Translations under genes and position numbers: made by a program
Part shown: one piece after another, positions 35,090 through 44,607 of the stretch
Position numbering within the stretch: the first letter of the stretch is position 1
Layout: each line of letters begins with the position of its first letter
The notes under the pieces: model-generated
The model's input: the letters and a program-made list of their open reading frames with translations, nothing else
Databases searched by the model: none
Told to the model about the DNA's origin: nothing
NCBI GenBank assembly: GCA_032358165.1
Contig: JAALGY010000023.1
Location: 1,364,001 to 1,428,000, forward strand
Direction: 5' to 3'
DNA length: 64,000 nucleotides
Source: Diplosphaera chodatii
Lineage: Eukaryota; Chlorophyta; Trebouxiophyceae; Prasiolales; Stichococcaceae

Positions 35090-37026
35090 TCAGGTAGGTG
35101 GACCGCCATTCCAGCCCCGAAAGGTCTCCTGCAAGCTGTCTGCTGAGGTGATGGAGGGGTGCGGGCCTGTGTACGCCCCTCGGGTGGCAGCGCCATTTGC
35201 TGCTGCCAGTGCCACAGCCATCGCCTGTGCTTGCTGCGCCGCACCCCTGTCCGCACTCCATAGCTTCAGCACGCTCGCCTGCAATGCTCTGCCATAGGAG
35301 AACGACAGTGCCCAGGGTTTACTAGGGCCTGCCAGTCTGTTGAGCTCGTTCAAGTTGACAGTGGCCTCCTCTTCAGACTGGCCGCCCGAAAGGAACATGA
35401 TGCCGGGTATTGCTGGTGGCACACACCTGCGCATGATGGAGAGGGTGTGCTGCGCCACTTCTGAGGGCTCTGCCTTTGCGGCCGTGTATTCGCTGCCGGG
35501 GATGCACATCTGGGGCTTCAGCAGCACTGCCTCCAGTGACAGCGCCTCCTGCAGTGCAGTCCCATGCACTGACCAACTGCCTACTGGGCACAGGAATGGT
35601 GCATCAGGCCGGCACCTCATGCGAATGTATTCCGGCAATGTTGTGAGAGGCCAATGCCCGCAAGGTGCTTCGTCATTGCCTCTGTTACCAGCATTGACAC
35701 ATGCTGACTGCTCAGCAGACAACAGACCACTTGCGGCAGCCGTGCACTGCGCAGCGGGAGAGCACCAGCAACGATTGAGCTTTCGGATCATGAAGGTGCC
35801 CGGCAACGATGCAACACACGTCGGTGCCACCTGCTGCCACAGGTGCGCGACGCAGCGGGAGATGACGCGCGTCGACACCGCGGCTGCTGTGGCAACATCG
35901 TGGCCGCCCTCGATGAGGATCTCCGGCTCCACGATGGGCACCAGGCCCGCCGCCTGGCACGTGGCGGCATACCGCGCCAGCTGTTGCGCATTTGCTTCTA
36001 CCTGCACATGAGGAGCCGTGCTGGGCAACCCACAAAATAACTCCTGATAGCAGGTTTTTATATACAGTGCTGTTCGTTGTTTTACCGTAGGTGGGTCCTT
36101 CATGCTGAGCCGGCAAGTCTACTGGACTGCAGGCTACGAACAGCATACCAGTCAGGTGCCTTGGTCAGACCTCTACTCACCGCAGCTTCGCTGGGCAGGC
36201 CTTCGCCTATTCGCAATGCAGCGCGCCACTTGGCAAAGCGTGCGCCCTGGCGGTGATAAGCCTCTGCATTGGCAGCTAAAGCCTCCAGGCCGCGGGTGGT
36301 GGTCTCATGTGGCGAGTCTGCCACCGGCAGCAGTCCCTGCATGGCCATCGAGATGTCTGCATGAGCAGTAATGCGTGCCATCATTTCCTTGATGCAAGGA
36401 CGACAGCTCTGGCTACCCCGCCAACCCATGCCAGATAAAGTACAGAAGCCATGTAGGGGTCTGAGGCGGCCTACCTCGTCCACCTTGATCCCCGGCAATA
36501 TGCCCTGCCTAGCAAGGCAGTCAACAAACGGTACGCCATCTGAGCTGGACTGTGCGAGCGTTTCCTTATACAAGATGGCGCCTGTATGAGCATGACAAGG
36601 GTTGACACTGAGACGCTGACACACTCCTGGTGCGATGAGAAATACCGCTGCAGCACACCAATGCAAGCGTGTGCCCACCGCTAACGTGGGCGCCAATGCC
36701 GGGTGCTGTGTAAAACAGCTGCCTGTAATCCCGACGATTTTGCTCTGTGTTCTCCACGCCTGCCTTTTGCAGTCGCCTGCCTGGCAGCGAAACCAAAATA
36801 GCAATGTGGATGAACGTATGGTAGCAATTTGCACCTTCACATGCTGCACTGCAACAACACAGTAGCTACACCCATATTGGTGTGCAGATGCTGCGCATTA
36901 GCGATCTACGCATGGGTAGCTCAAGCGATGCTGACCGATGGTGGGAGTGGATTCATCCGATGCGAGCAGCCCCTTGCCGGGCGCCGTGAGCTGCTTTGCA
37001 ATGCCCTCAAGGCTTGCTGTGCCCAT
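35090..37026 (-). CDS. FBA: Class I fructose-bisphosphate aldolase
   Basis: Reversible cleavage of fructose-1,6-bisphosphate in glycolysis/gluconeogenesis. First exons: 37026-36936, 36780-36679, 36581-36475; then about 36.33-36.18, 36.0-35.86 and 35.5-35.09 kb. Blocks in order: LTAPGKGLLASDESTPTIG, VENTEQNRRDYRQLFYTAPG, SDGVPFVDCLARQGILPGIK, GARFAKWRAALRIG, GLVPIVEPEILIEGGHDV, the Schiff-base Lys in AVLLKPQMCIPGSEY, and FLSGGQSEEEATVNLNELN with LSFSYGRALQAS. The start MGTASLEGIAKQL gives no transit peptide, so a cytosolic enzyme is inferred. The C-terminus ends GWNGGPPT and lacks the usual terminal Tyr, so the last few residues may belong to an unseen further exon. Confidence 0.92.
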
Positions 37027-37396
37027 CGCTCGTGAGCTACTGAGAAAATCACCGCACGGCGGGCACTCAACACCCTGTCGATCAGCTGATCGTCAACGTT
37101 TTGATTGACGGGTTGCGGTACTGCAGGTGGGTGATACGGCTCGCTGTTGGAAATCACTGCAGGTGCAGTAGAGATACTCACGGTGGCGTTGATCAACTTT
37201 CGTACTGTACTAACTAAAATCCTGCTTGACATATGCAGACAGTGAATGCCACAAGTTCAGGTATGCATCACAGCATCAGTCATGCATCATGACTAATGAT
37301 CTGTGGGCTGCCCATCTTGCATCGTGGGCAGGACTTTGCCCTGCTGCGTTTCAACTGAGCGTATCAACCCCTTTCTGGGGTCTACACTTTCACTTT

Positions 37397-38290
37397 AGTT
37401 TGACCCCCCCGGTAGGGGAGGTCAAACTCATCAGTTCGAGTTGCTAGAGACGGAACCCCCTATGCAAATACGCTCGAATACGCGCGCTGCCGGGCGCGAC
37501 TTGCTAAATTGGACGCTGTGCTTCTGAACATGCGTTGCTAGCATGTGCGCGCAGCACCTGCGAGCTGGACATGCGCGGCAAACCAGTGACGGCGTCGCGG
37601 CCGCCGCGGACAGTGGCTCTTTGCTCGGCCCCTTAAAATTATTTCCAGAGTACTGAAATCAGTAATTCTCTGCAGGGTCAGGCCGTCAGGGTGAGTTTAC
37701 GTCATGCAGCAGTTTGCGCGCCAGCTGTGTTGCTGAACGACGATATGCTCGGCAACTGTCGAAGCAGACGTCTGATGAGCTGCGGTCCTGCAATACGCGT
37801 TGGCAAGCCGTCCAGGGGTTGCGTCAGAGGTTTGACGGAGATCTTCTGCTGGCTTTAAGGGTAACTACAGGCGCGTACGAGAGAGGTTTATGGCGCACTG
37901 CAATTCACGGCCCGTTTCGTGCACGAAGGTGCAAGTGTACTGAGGAACGGTTGTCTTTTAAACATTCCGTGACGGCGCTGTAACGAGGTTCTGTGTTGCA
38001 CAGGGTGTCGGGACAGTCTGTGTGCTCGTGGCAAGACTTTGAAAAGTTTGGCACGTAAGGAGATGATACTTGAGAGCAGCTGCGGGCCGAAGGCGCCCTC
38101 ATGGTTCACGGACCGCGGCGTATGTCGTGTCGGAGGTTTCACGGACCTGTTGATGTAGGTGTAGCGTTCCTTAAGCACTTCACATGGGAGACCTTTACGG
38201 TTCGCAGCATGCACCTAGGCAGTCTCCACTGGAGACTCTCCAGTGCAGACCATTTTCCCGACTATGAAGCCAATAAAAAGGGGTCAAACT
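37397..38290. mobile_element. Candidate non-autonomous element bounded by 11-base inverted repeats
   Basis: AGTTTGACCCC at 37397-37407 is answered by its exact complement GGGGTCAAACT ending at 38290, 894 bases end to end. The left end also folds on itself: AGTTTGACC pairs with GGTCAAACT after a C-run/G-run loop (37397-37428). No target-site duplication is obvious and no transposase is encoded, so this could be a MITE-like remnant or coincidence of a local hairpin. Confidence 0.3.
38227..38245. repeat. Perfect 9+1+9 palindrome overlapping a second hairpin
   Basis: CACTGGAGACTCTCCAGTG is a perfect inverted repeat around one central C. Starting six bases earlier, AGTCTCC-ACT-GGAGACT forms a competing hairpin, so the two stems exclude each other. 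It lies 150 bases upstream of the P-loop kinase start. Confidence 0.6.
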
Positions 38291-38391
38291 CGCGTTTCGC
38301 TGTGCGAACGCCAATTGTTCACTTGTCATGTGCTTCTGCATGGCATGACTTACTGACGTCCCTGCATTTGCAGTGTACAGATGGCTAGCGC

Positions 38392-39302
38392 ATGATGAGC
38401 GCAGCATCAGCTGGCGGTATGTGCGCACCCGTCATGCTGATGCTGAAGGGTCATCCCGGCTGCGGCAAAAGCACCCTCGCTGCGCAGCTCGCCAGGCAGC
38501 TGTCATGCCCGCTGGTGGACAAGGACGACGCTCGAGACTGTCTCACAGCACTGCCGCATGATGCCGCAGCCTTGAATGCCGTGGCATATGCCATCATGTT
38601 TCAGGTGGTGGCAAGGCAGCTGCAGTGTGGGCAGTCCGTCATCGTTGATTCGCCTCTGTCACGGGAGGAGACCTGGCAGGAGGCTTGCCGGATCGCTGGT
38701 CAGGTGGTTCGTTACAGTGACCTTCGCATGTCCTGGGACAATGCCGCCGGCAGACATGCGTGGAGCACCGTGGCACATGATACAACATAGGCTCACGATC
38801 AGGACAGTGTGCCCACATCATTGTGCTGACGGTCTATTCATATGGTTTCCTGTGCAGCATGGCGCGGTACCAGTACTGGTGGAGCTGCGGCCACCGCAGG
38901 AGGGCGTGTGGCGTGCACGCATTGAGCGGCGTGCCGCCCGGGAGGGTGGCCGCAATGCAGGCCATAAACCCGACTGGCAGCGTCTGCAGGCGCTGATTGA
39001 CGGGTGTGCGGACTGCTAAGCCAGGCAGTCAAGCTCCCTGTGCCACTACACAGGGATGACATCGAGTGCAATGGCACAGTGCACATAAAACTGCTTGCCT
39101 ATTGACTTGGCTACTGCCTTGTCCGTGTAGGTACTCCGATTGCTTCTTATGGCCGCTGACAGTTGATGTTCACCATCATCTCCTGGTTGACGCCAACGAC
39201 GTCAATGGTGGTGAAGCTGGCAGCGATGCATGTGACCAGGCGCAGTACGTCATCAGCGAGCTGGAGCACCGAGGGCTGCTGGTAAGAGGAAGCCTTCTGT
39301 AG
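38392..39302 (+). CDS. P-loop kinase (AAA_33 / zeta-like nucleotide-binding protein)
   Basis: Small soluble ATP-binding protein of the AAA_33 type, common in plants and bacteria with mostly unknown phosphate acceptors. Three exons: 38392-38703, 38858-39003 and 39131 to a stop at 39300-39302, all in phase. Walker A is in LKGHPGCGKSTLAAQLARQL. VDKDDARDCL follows, as expected for the substrate/lid region, and QSVIVDSPLSREETW looks like Walker B-like strand 3. VPVLVELRPPQEGVWRARIERR continues the fold with the Arg-rich lid helix. The C-terminal LTVDVHHHLLVDANDV is plant-like. The end after HRGLL is uncertain because a donor-like GTAAGAGG follows. About 233 residues. Confidence 0.75.
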
Positions 39303-39648
39303 AATCGGCGCAAATCCTTAATATGTTGCTGTCCCGCAGCATTGTCTGTTGCAGCTGCCAGCCATGTAGGACCTGCTTGCATGCCAAGCGTCAGATTCCT
39401 GCTGTGCTTCAAGCTGTCTGCACAACTAAGCCAGATGGCGTTTGCTCCACCGGCGGCCAATAGTCTGGTGTGACGCTCTGCAGGAGCGGCAACATGCATC
39501 TCCTCAACACCGACAACAATCGTCGGTTGCAAAGGGAGGCGCCTGAGCACACCACGCAGCAGCAATGGCAGGCTTACCACATCGTAGCCCTGTAGCCCGA
39601 AGCCTGCATTTGCCGAGTATGCATACATGAGGTGAGACCACTGGAGCA

Positions 39649-40619
39649 TCATATCGTAGGTGTATGACACACTGTCAGGCAAGTGTTGCAGTTGTTGCAG
39701 TTGCTGAACAACGATACTGGACGTCGTGAGTGAGCTGCACGAAGCCTAGTGATGCAATCTACCTGTGTGTAGGCCGAGCTCCAGGAGGGACTTGGCCTCC
39801 GTATCTGGGCGCACTTCCTGCGGGAAGGCAGTCGAGCGGCTTTGGCCTCAGGGTCATTATCGTCTGCAGCAGCGTTTGTTGGCATGCAACGGCTCGCTTT
39901 CCTGCGACAGGAGGCAGCGATCCACACGGCGGATATGCTGAGGCTGCAGCGCACCTTTTGGTGCAAGAACAGCTGCTGCTGCTCGACAGGCACGCCTAGC
40001 TTGGCAGCGACCGCCTTCTTGACATCCAGCATTGTCTGCTCGTACTTGACTCTGTCAGCAGTCAGAGGAGCTCAGACGATTACGTTTCGTGTCTGGTTGC
40101 AAAGGCACACTGCAGCAATTGCCTATCCTTTTGATGACCTGACATCACACGTCCGCGGTGGATACTCCGTCCCGCGGCGCAGTGTTACGAATATCTGGTT
40201 GCCAGCGTCAGCCACCGAGTGGCCGTGCGCAGCTGCACATCACAGCCTTGACAATGTTGCCCAGTTGTCACCATACAGGCGGCGTGCGACAACCCTGCCA
40301 TGCGTTAGGCGCACCCATTGTAGTGGTGTTGTCTTGAGACGAGTTTTGCGAGCGTACAGACGTTCGGACGATACACCTGCAGCTGGAGACCTATGCCGAA
40401 GTCTTGCAGCTCGTAGCACCGGGTATTTCTCCTGATGTGTGGCGCCACAGCGCGTGTGCACTTCGGCACATGAAACGTCGGATCTGACGAGTGGCACGTG
40501 AGCAAAAGGAGCTCCTTAGAATGCAGGTCCCGCCGACGGTCTGTACTAGCTGTCCTTACAGCAGTCATTGTCAAGATGAACGCCTGTTTGTTGCTAAAGA
40601 ATTCCTGCAATGATTGCAT
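39649..40619 (-). CDS. Ubiquitin-like-domain protein of unknown function
   Basis: Exons in phase: 40619-40377, 40194-40139, 40051-39955, 39817-39763, and a last one from about 39735 whose frame ends near 39649. The first 81 residues (MQSLQEFFSNKQ...) match nothing I know. The rest is a beta-grasp ubiquitin fold: IFVTLRRGTEY (strand 1), VKYEQTMLDVKKAVAAKLGV (strand 2 and helix), VPVEQQQLFLHQKEV (ubiquitin-like PP..QQLI..G region), and DTEAKSLLELGLHTG (L.DYNI-like). There is no C-terminal GG in the reconstruction, so conjugation is unlikely and a scaffold or proteasome-adapter role is possible. The C-terminal exon is not settled; a competing frame gives a Gln-rich VVQQLQQLQHLPD. Confidence 0.6.
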
Positions 40620-40787
40620 TGAGCTACGATCGAGCGTCAGTCGCGCTTGTTGCCGTGCTACAGCGCCTGGTGCTCCCCGACCACTTTCTCACTGCAGGCA
40701 CTACTTTGCGATGTTCTGGCAGATAGAGGCACCGGCCAAGCTTGCTGTTATGATTCCTGCTCTTCTGCTGCTGCCGCTGCTAGGAGC

Positions 40788-42072
40788 TTATTGTGCGTCC
40801 TGCTGCCTGCCTTCTCTACGTCTGCTGCAGCAGCTGATGGCCAGATGGATTCCAACCAATTGTCCTGACTCCTGGCCCTGCAGTACAATGCAACGGTGAT
40901 GAATGGCAGTGGCCCTGCGTGTGATGATTGCACAGCGTTTCACATCAGTCCAGCAGGCCCACCAGCACAGGAAGGTCGAGTCTGCCACTGTGGCGGCATT
41001 CGCCACCAGCAGCTGGTGTTGGAGCGGCACCTTCCAGAAATTGAGCCCCTGCGCACAGGGCCCACGCTGATGCCGCATGTTTGGACGGCTGCCAGATCCG
41101 TGTCGTACACTACCGGCTCTGAAAGTCAAAGCAGTAAGGCATGTGAGCGGTTGATAATTCTTGGTGTGCTTACCTGATAGCCTGGCCAAATGATGAGCTC
41201 AGTTGTGAGTGTCGAGACATAGTCTTTCCGCAACTTATCTTTGATGTCCTGCATTTGTGGAGGCCCCAATCAGCGATCAATACTCAAGCAGCCTGCCTCC
41301 TGCAGACGACATTGTGCCCAGAGAGCAGCTCCATTTGCTCGGTGTGGGAGCAAGTACACACCTCCCAATTGCCACCCTCGGCTGCCGTCAGGAATGAAAA
41401 GAAGGCCGCGATGTGCACCGGCGTGAAGATGACTTCGTCGAGTGCCACCTGTTCCCGCCAAAGATCATCAAGCTGTGAATAGGCCACCTTTCAGCTGCTT
41501 CTCAGTGCTACGCGGCAGCAGAGGTGCTACACCCGCAGCTCCAGGTCATAATGTGTGGTCACACTGCCCACCTTAGCAGCAACGAAGGCAAGGGTGCCGG
41601 GGACAAAGTACCGTCGTGCAAAGACATCCAGCCCTGAGTACCAGCCATGACCAATGGGCCCCACCACTGCTGTCGCATACGCAGCTGTCGCTAATACACG
41701 CCGTTTGTTCAGCTCCTGCATTGTATTGTCATATTTAGATGTGGCCAGCAAGGCACGCAACACTAGAGAGGTGCAGGGCACCAGCTACGGCGCTCGTTTG
41801 TTTGAGGGGGACCTACCGGTTTCTTCTCAACCTGCGTCTGCGCAAGCACGTCCCCCAGTGTCCTGCGCGTGGCCAGGAGATGAGATCCATGCCAGCATGC
41901 CAGGAGTTGTCGATGTCTTGTGATAATGGATGCCGTTTCGATCTGCAGCACGTACATGCTTGTAGTCCGGCAGCACTAACCATAAGATGCCGGTTGTGAC
42001 CGCCTGCGTCCTGATAGGGTACCGATGCAACACCTTCTCATATGCCACCCATGCGTTGCGTGCCAGCTGCAT
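40788..42072 (-). CDS. Mpv17/PMP22-family membrane protein
   Basis: Four-helix membrane protein of peroxisomes or the mitochondrial inner membrane, thought to form a small channel. Exons in phase: 42072-41981, 41862-41817, 41715-41572, 41472-41362, 41248-41174, 41048 to the stop near 40788. Family landmarks: NAWVAYEKVLHRYPIRTQAV then W-TLGDVLAQTQVEKK, VGPIGHGWYSGLD, VALDEVIFTPVHIAAFF, DYVSTLTTELIIWPGYQ and GLNFWKVPLQHQLLVAN. The C-terminus FLCWWACWTDVKR is where Mpv17 proteins end; the extra residues to 40788 may be read-through of a missed final intron. The start Met at 42072 is the family start. Targeting cannot be decided. Confidence 0.88.
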
Positions 42073-42917
42073 TGCACGCCGTCAGGCGGCAGCGCGAGCA
42101 CCAACCAGCTGCTCTTGTTCTGACGTGCGCCGGCCGTTCAGGCTGACAGGGAAAGACATTGGTCTTCCACCTGCTTCCAGTGTGATGATTGCTGACACCT
42201 CCAGTCCCAGTTGGCGGGCTGAGGCGGCAGGAACATGCTGTATGGTTGATCAGATCCTTGTGTCTGCTTGACGGACCCCTCAGTGTAAGGTCAGAGTCGT
42301 CAAGAAGCTTGTCGGCTGCGCATTTGGGGCTTCGCCGGTAGTCGGACAGGAGTCGAGCTGAATCCGCAAGTGCTTCAAATCAGAGAGTTGAATGTTTGAC
42401 CAAGCTAATGCCTCAGAAGGAGACGACACCTTCACTGCAACCCGAGCGCAACTTCACAAAGTGTGAAACTCCAGCAGCAAGCATTGCACCACCAAACCGA
42501 TGCTTTTGACTATGGTCACGTGCGTGTCTGTTCAATGGTCCAACAAGCAGGTGCAGCTGTCGATGAAGTGGCCCTCCCAGTTGCGTACCTCTTGCATCGC
42601 ACACCTTCGATCAAAACCTTGTTTCAGTTGAGACCGTACTCGATTGGTTCATGCGAATCCACTTTGGTCGTTGACTTAGGTGCTACCTGAATCCCTGCAG
42701 CTTGCAACTTTGTTATATTGAATTCAGACAGTACCCTGGCGCACCTCGGGCTGTACAATGTAAAGCAGTCATGCGCTGCGTCAGCGTTCAACCTCATGTA
42801 TTAGCGCAACAGAAGTAGCGGCAACATGCCAATCTCATCATTGTGAAGCGCACTAGTCCGCAGGCCCTTGAGTGGCCTCTCGGCTTGGTTCGATACCGCA
42901 GGTCTTCGTCAGGAGTC
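42073..42917. other. Divergent intergenic region, Mpv17 (-) / EF-hand gene (+)
   Basis: 845 bases holding two promoters and no supported gene. The stretch 42280-42800 is relatively AT-rich. No recognised RNA, repeat or mobile element. Confidence 0.45.
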
Positions 42918-44019
42918 ATGGGGAACGCCAGTGGCAAGTCCGATAGCCACAACGGCAATCACATCTCCCGCAAGGAGCTTGACAGATTTCAGAGGAGGTG
43001 CGTGTGCCGTGAAATAGCAGGAACCTATGTCGTTGACAGGTGGCACTTCCCTTTCGCGTGTACGGCGGACGCCTGTGCTGTGACTACTACAGGTTCAGCC
43101 GCCTGAGCAATGGGCAGGACCGCATCGCCATCCAGGAGCTCTGCAAGGTGCCGGACCTCAGTGGCAACTTCTTCATTCAGGTGCAGCCCTGCCTCAAGCA
43201 GGTGCTTCATGGCAACATGCTCTGCACACAATCGGTTTCAAGGATGTCAGGGGCCGTGATTGTCGCACTGTTAATACATACAGCTGGCATGCTGCGGTCC
43301 GTGATGATTGCAGCTGACATGTACCACACATGTGCAAGGCATGCAGGTTTTGCAGCATGCTGCTGCCACCATGCTGACAGTTGCACTACCACACCAATGC
43401 AGACCCGGTGCTGGTTCTGCATGCAGCGGTTGTTAGAGCTGCACGATGGCGACGGCGACGGCGTGATCCTGCACGAGGAGTTCCTGGCAGCGCTGTGCGC
43501 CATCCGCAAGCTGGCCAGTGGCAACCCACAGGAGCGCCTGGCACGTGAGCATGCGATCGTGCAACCCACGACACCGCCTCACGCCTGTGCATGCCAAGTG
43601 TGTGGAGGAACTGCTGTGCATGCCTGTCATCGCTCACATCAGCACAGCTTACCCGTACGATCTGTTTGCAGTGGCGTTCAAGCTTTATGACCTAGACGGT
43701 GACGGCCTGGTCAGCAGCGAGGAGATGGCCACGGTGCGGTCAAGTCCCCAACTCAGTGCTGGCTTGTAGCGCACAACATCACCCTGATTGTAGCAGAATG
43801 GTTTTTGTCAAATGAACAACAGATGCAGACATGATACTGCCTGTGCAGGTCCTGGCACACACCACAGCGCGTGGCGTGACACAGACGCAACTGCAGGCCG
43901 CAGTAGAGCACACTGTGGCAGCACATGACGGCAATGGTCATGGTCGCCTGGCAATTTCAGAGTTCCGGGACCTGGCGCTAGCTGCCTCGCAGCCCGCGGC
44001 TGCAGTCCCTGTACACTGA
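42918..44019 (+). CDS. Calcineurin-B-like EF-hand protein, probably N-myristoylated
   Basis: Five exons in phase: 42918-42997, 43093-43180, 43427-43544, 43672-43733, 43849-44019 (about 172 residues). The start MGNASGKS fits the N-myristoylation signal (Gly2, Ser/Ala at 5-6), as in calcineurin B. EF-hand 2 loop DGDGDGVILHEE and EF-hand 3 loop DLDGDGLVSSEE are canonical. EF-hand 1 (LSNGQDRIAIQEL) is degenerate, and EF-hand 4 (DGNGHGRLAISEF) is near-canonical with His at position 5. RKELDRFQRR and VPDLSGNFFIQ follow calcineurin B spacing. It is likely a Ca2+ sensor at membranes, regulating a phosphatase or kinase; the partner is unknown. Calcineurin B, CBL and CIB proteins are close alternatives. 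Confidence 0.82.
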
Positions 44020-44607
44020 TGCGATCTCGATGGCACACCAAGCGCCATGCGCTGAAGGCTGCCACCGCCTGGCACTCCTCAGTCCGGAGCATTGTGGACG
44101 ACGGATGGCGGCAGCAGATTGCTGCCACCATAACTTTGCTCGGACGTAAATATGTATGATGTCCTGTGTATCGCAAGATAATACTCCTGTCCCTGGGAGC
44201 TGTGAACGACTTATTCGAGGTAAAGCAGCGCAGCAGTTGAGCAATTACCTCTGTTATGCTCTATGCCTTACAACAGTGGCTGATACTGCATTGAGAGCCT
44301 GTCCATACGGGGCTGCCCGCTGTGCCACCAAAAGCATGGTCCGAGCTAATACACAGCCAATACTGACACAATGTGGTGAGCACAGCGATAGGCTGTACAG
44401 CACCACCATGACCTAGGCTGATGTCCCTGACACATACATTCCCTAGTATACACTGTCCACACGATGATGCACTGGTACAGTGTAAGAAGCTAGTCCTCCC
44501 CTGAGCCCGTGTCACATGGCGCAATATACATCCATCCTAACGCATTCTGGATGCACATGTGGCAGGAACCGCTGATGAGTGAAGCGCTCGTCTACTGGCA
44601 AGGTTTC
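44020..44607. other. Convergent 3' spacer, EF-hand gene / GH127 gene
   Basis: 588 bases between two converging stops. Only short frames; nothing recognised. Confidence 0.45.

Larger units (their letters stand above)
37027..38391. other. Long divergent intergenic region, aldolase (-) / P-loop kinase (+)
   Basis: 1.36 kb without a supported gene. It must contain both promoters, yet most of it (37.4-38.3 kb) looks like a separate block bounded by inverted repeats. Open frames of 89 aa (37714-37983, +) and 108 aa (37888-38214, -) have no recognisable domain. Confidence 0.5.

Noticed and set aside
40498..40899. Plus-strand frame with a hydrophobic stretch (LLLLPLLGAYCASCC)
   Set aside because: It starts without ATG and lies antisense to the first exon of the ubiquitin-like gene and the Mpv17 tail; Leu/Cys-rich antisense is common here.
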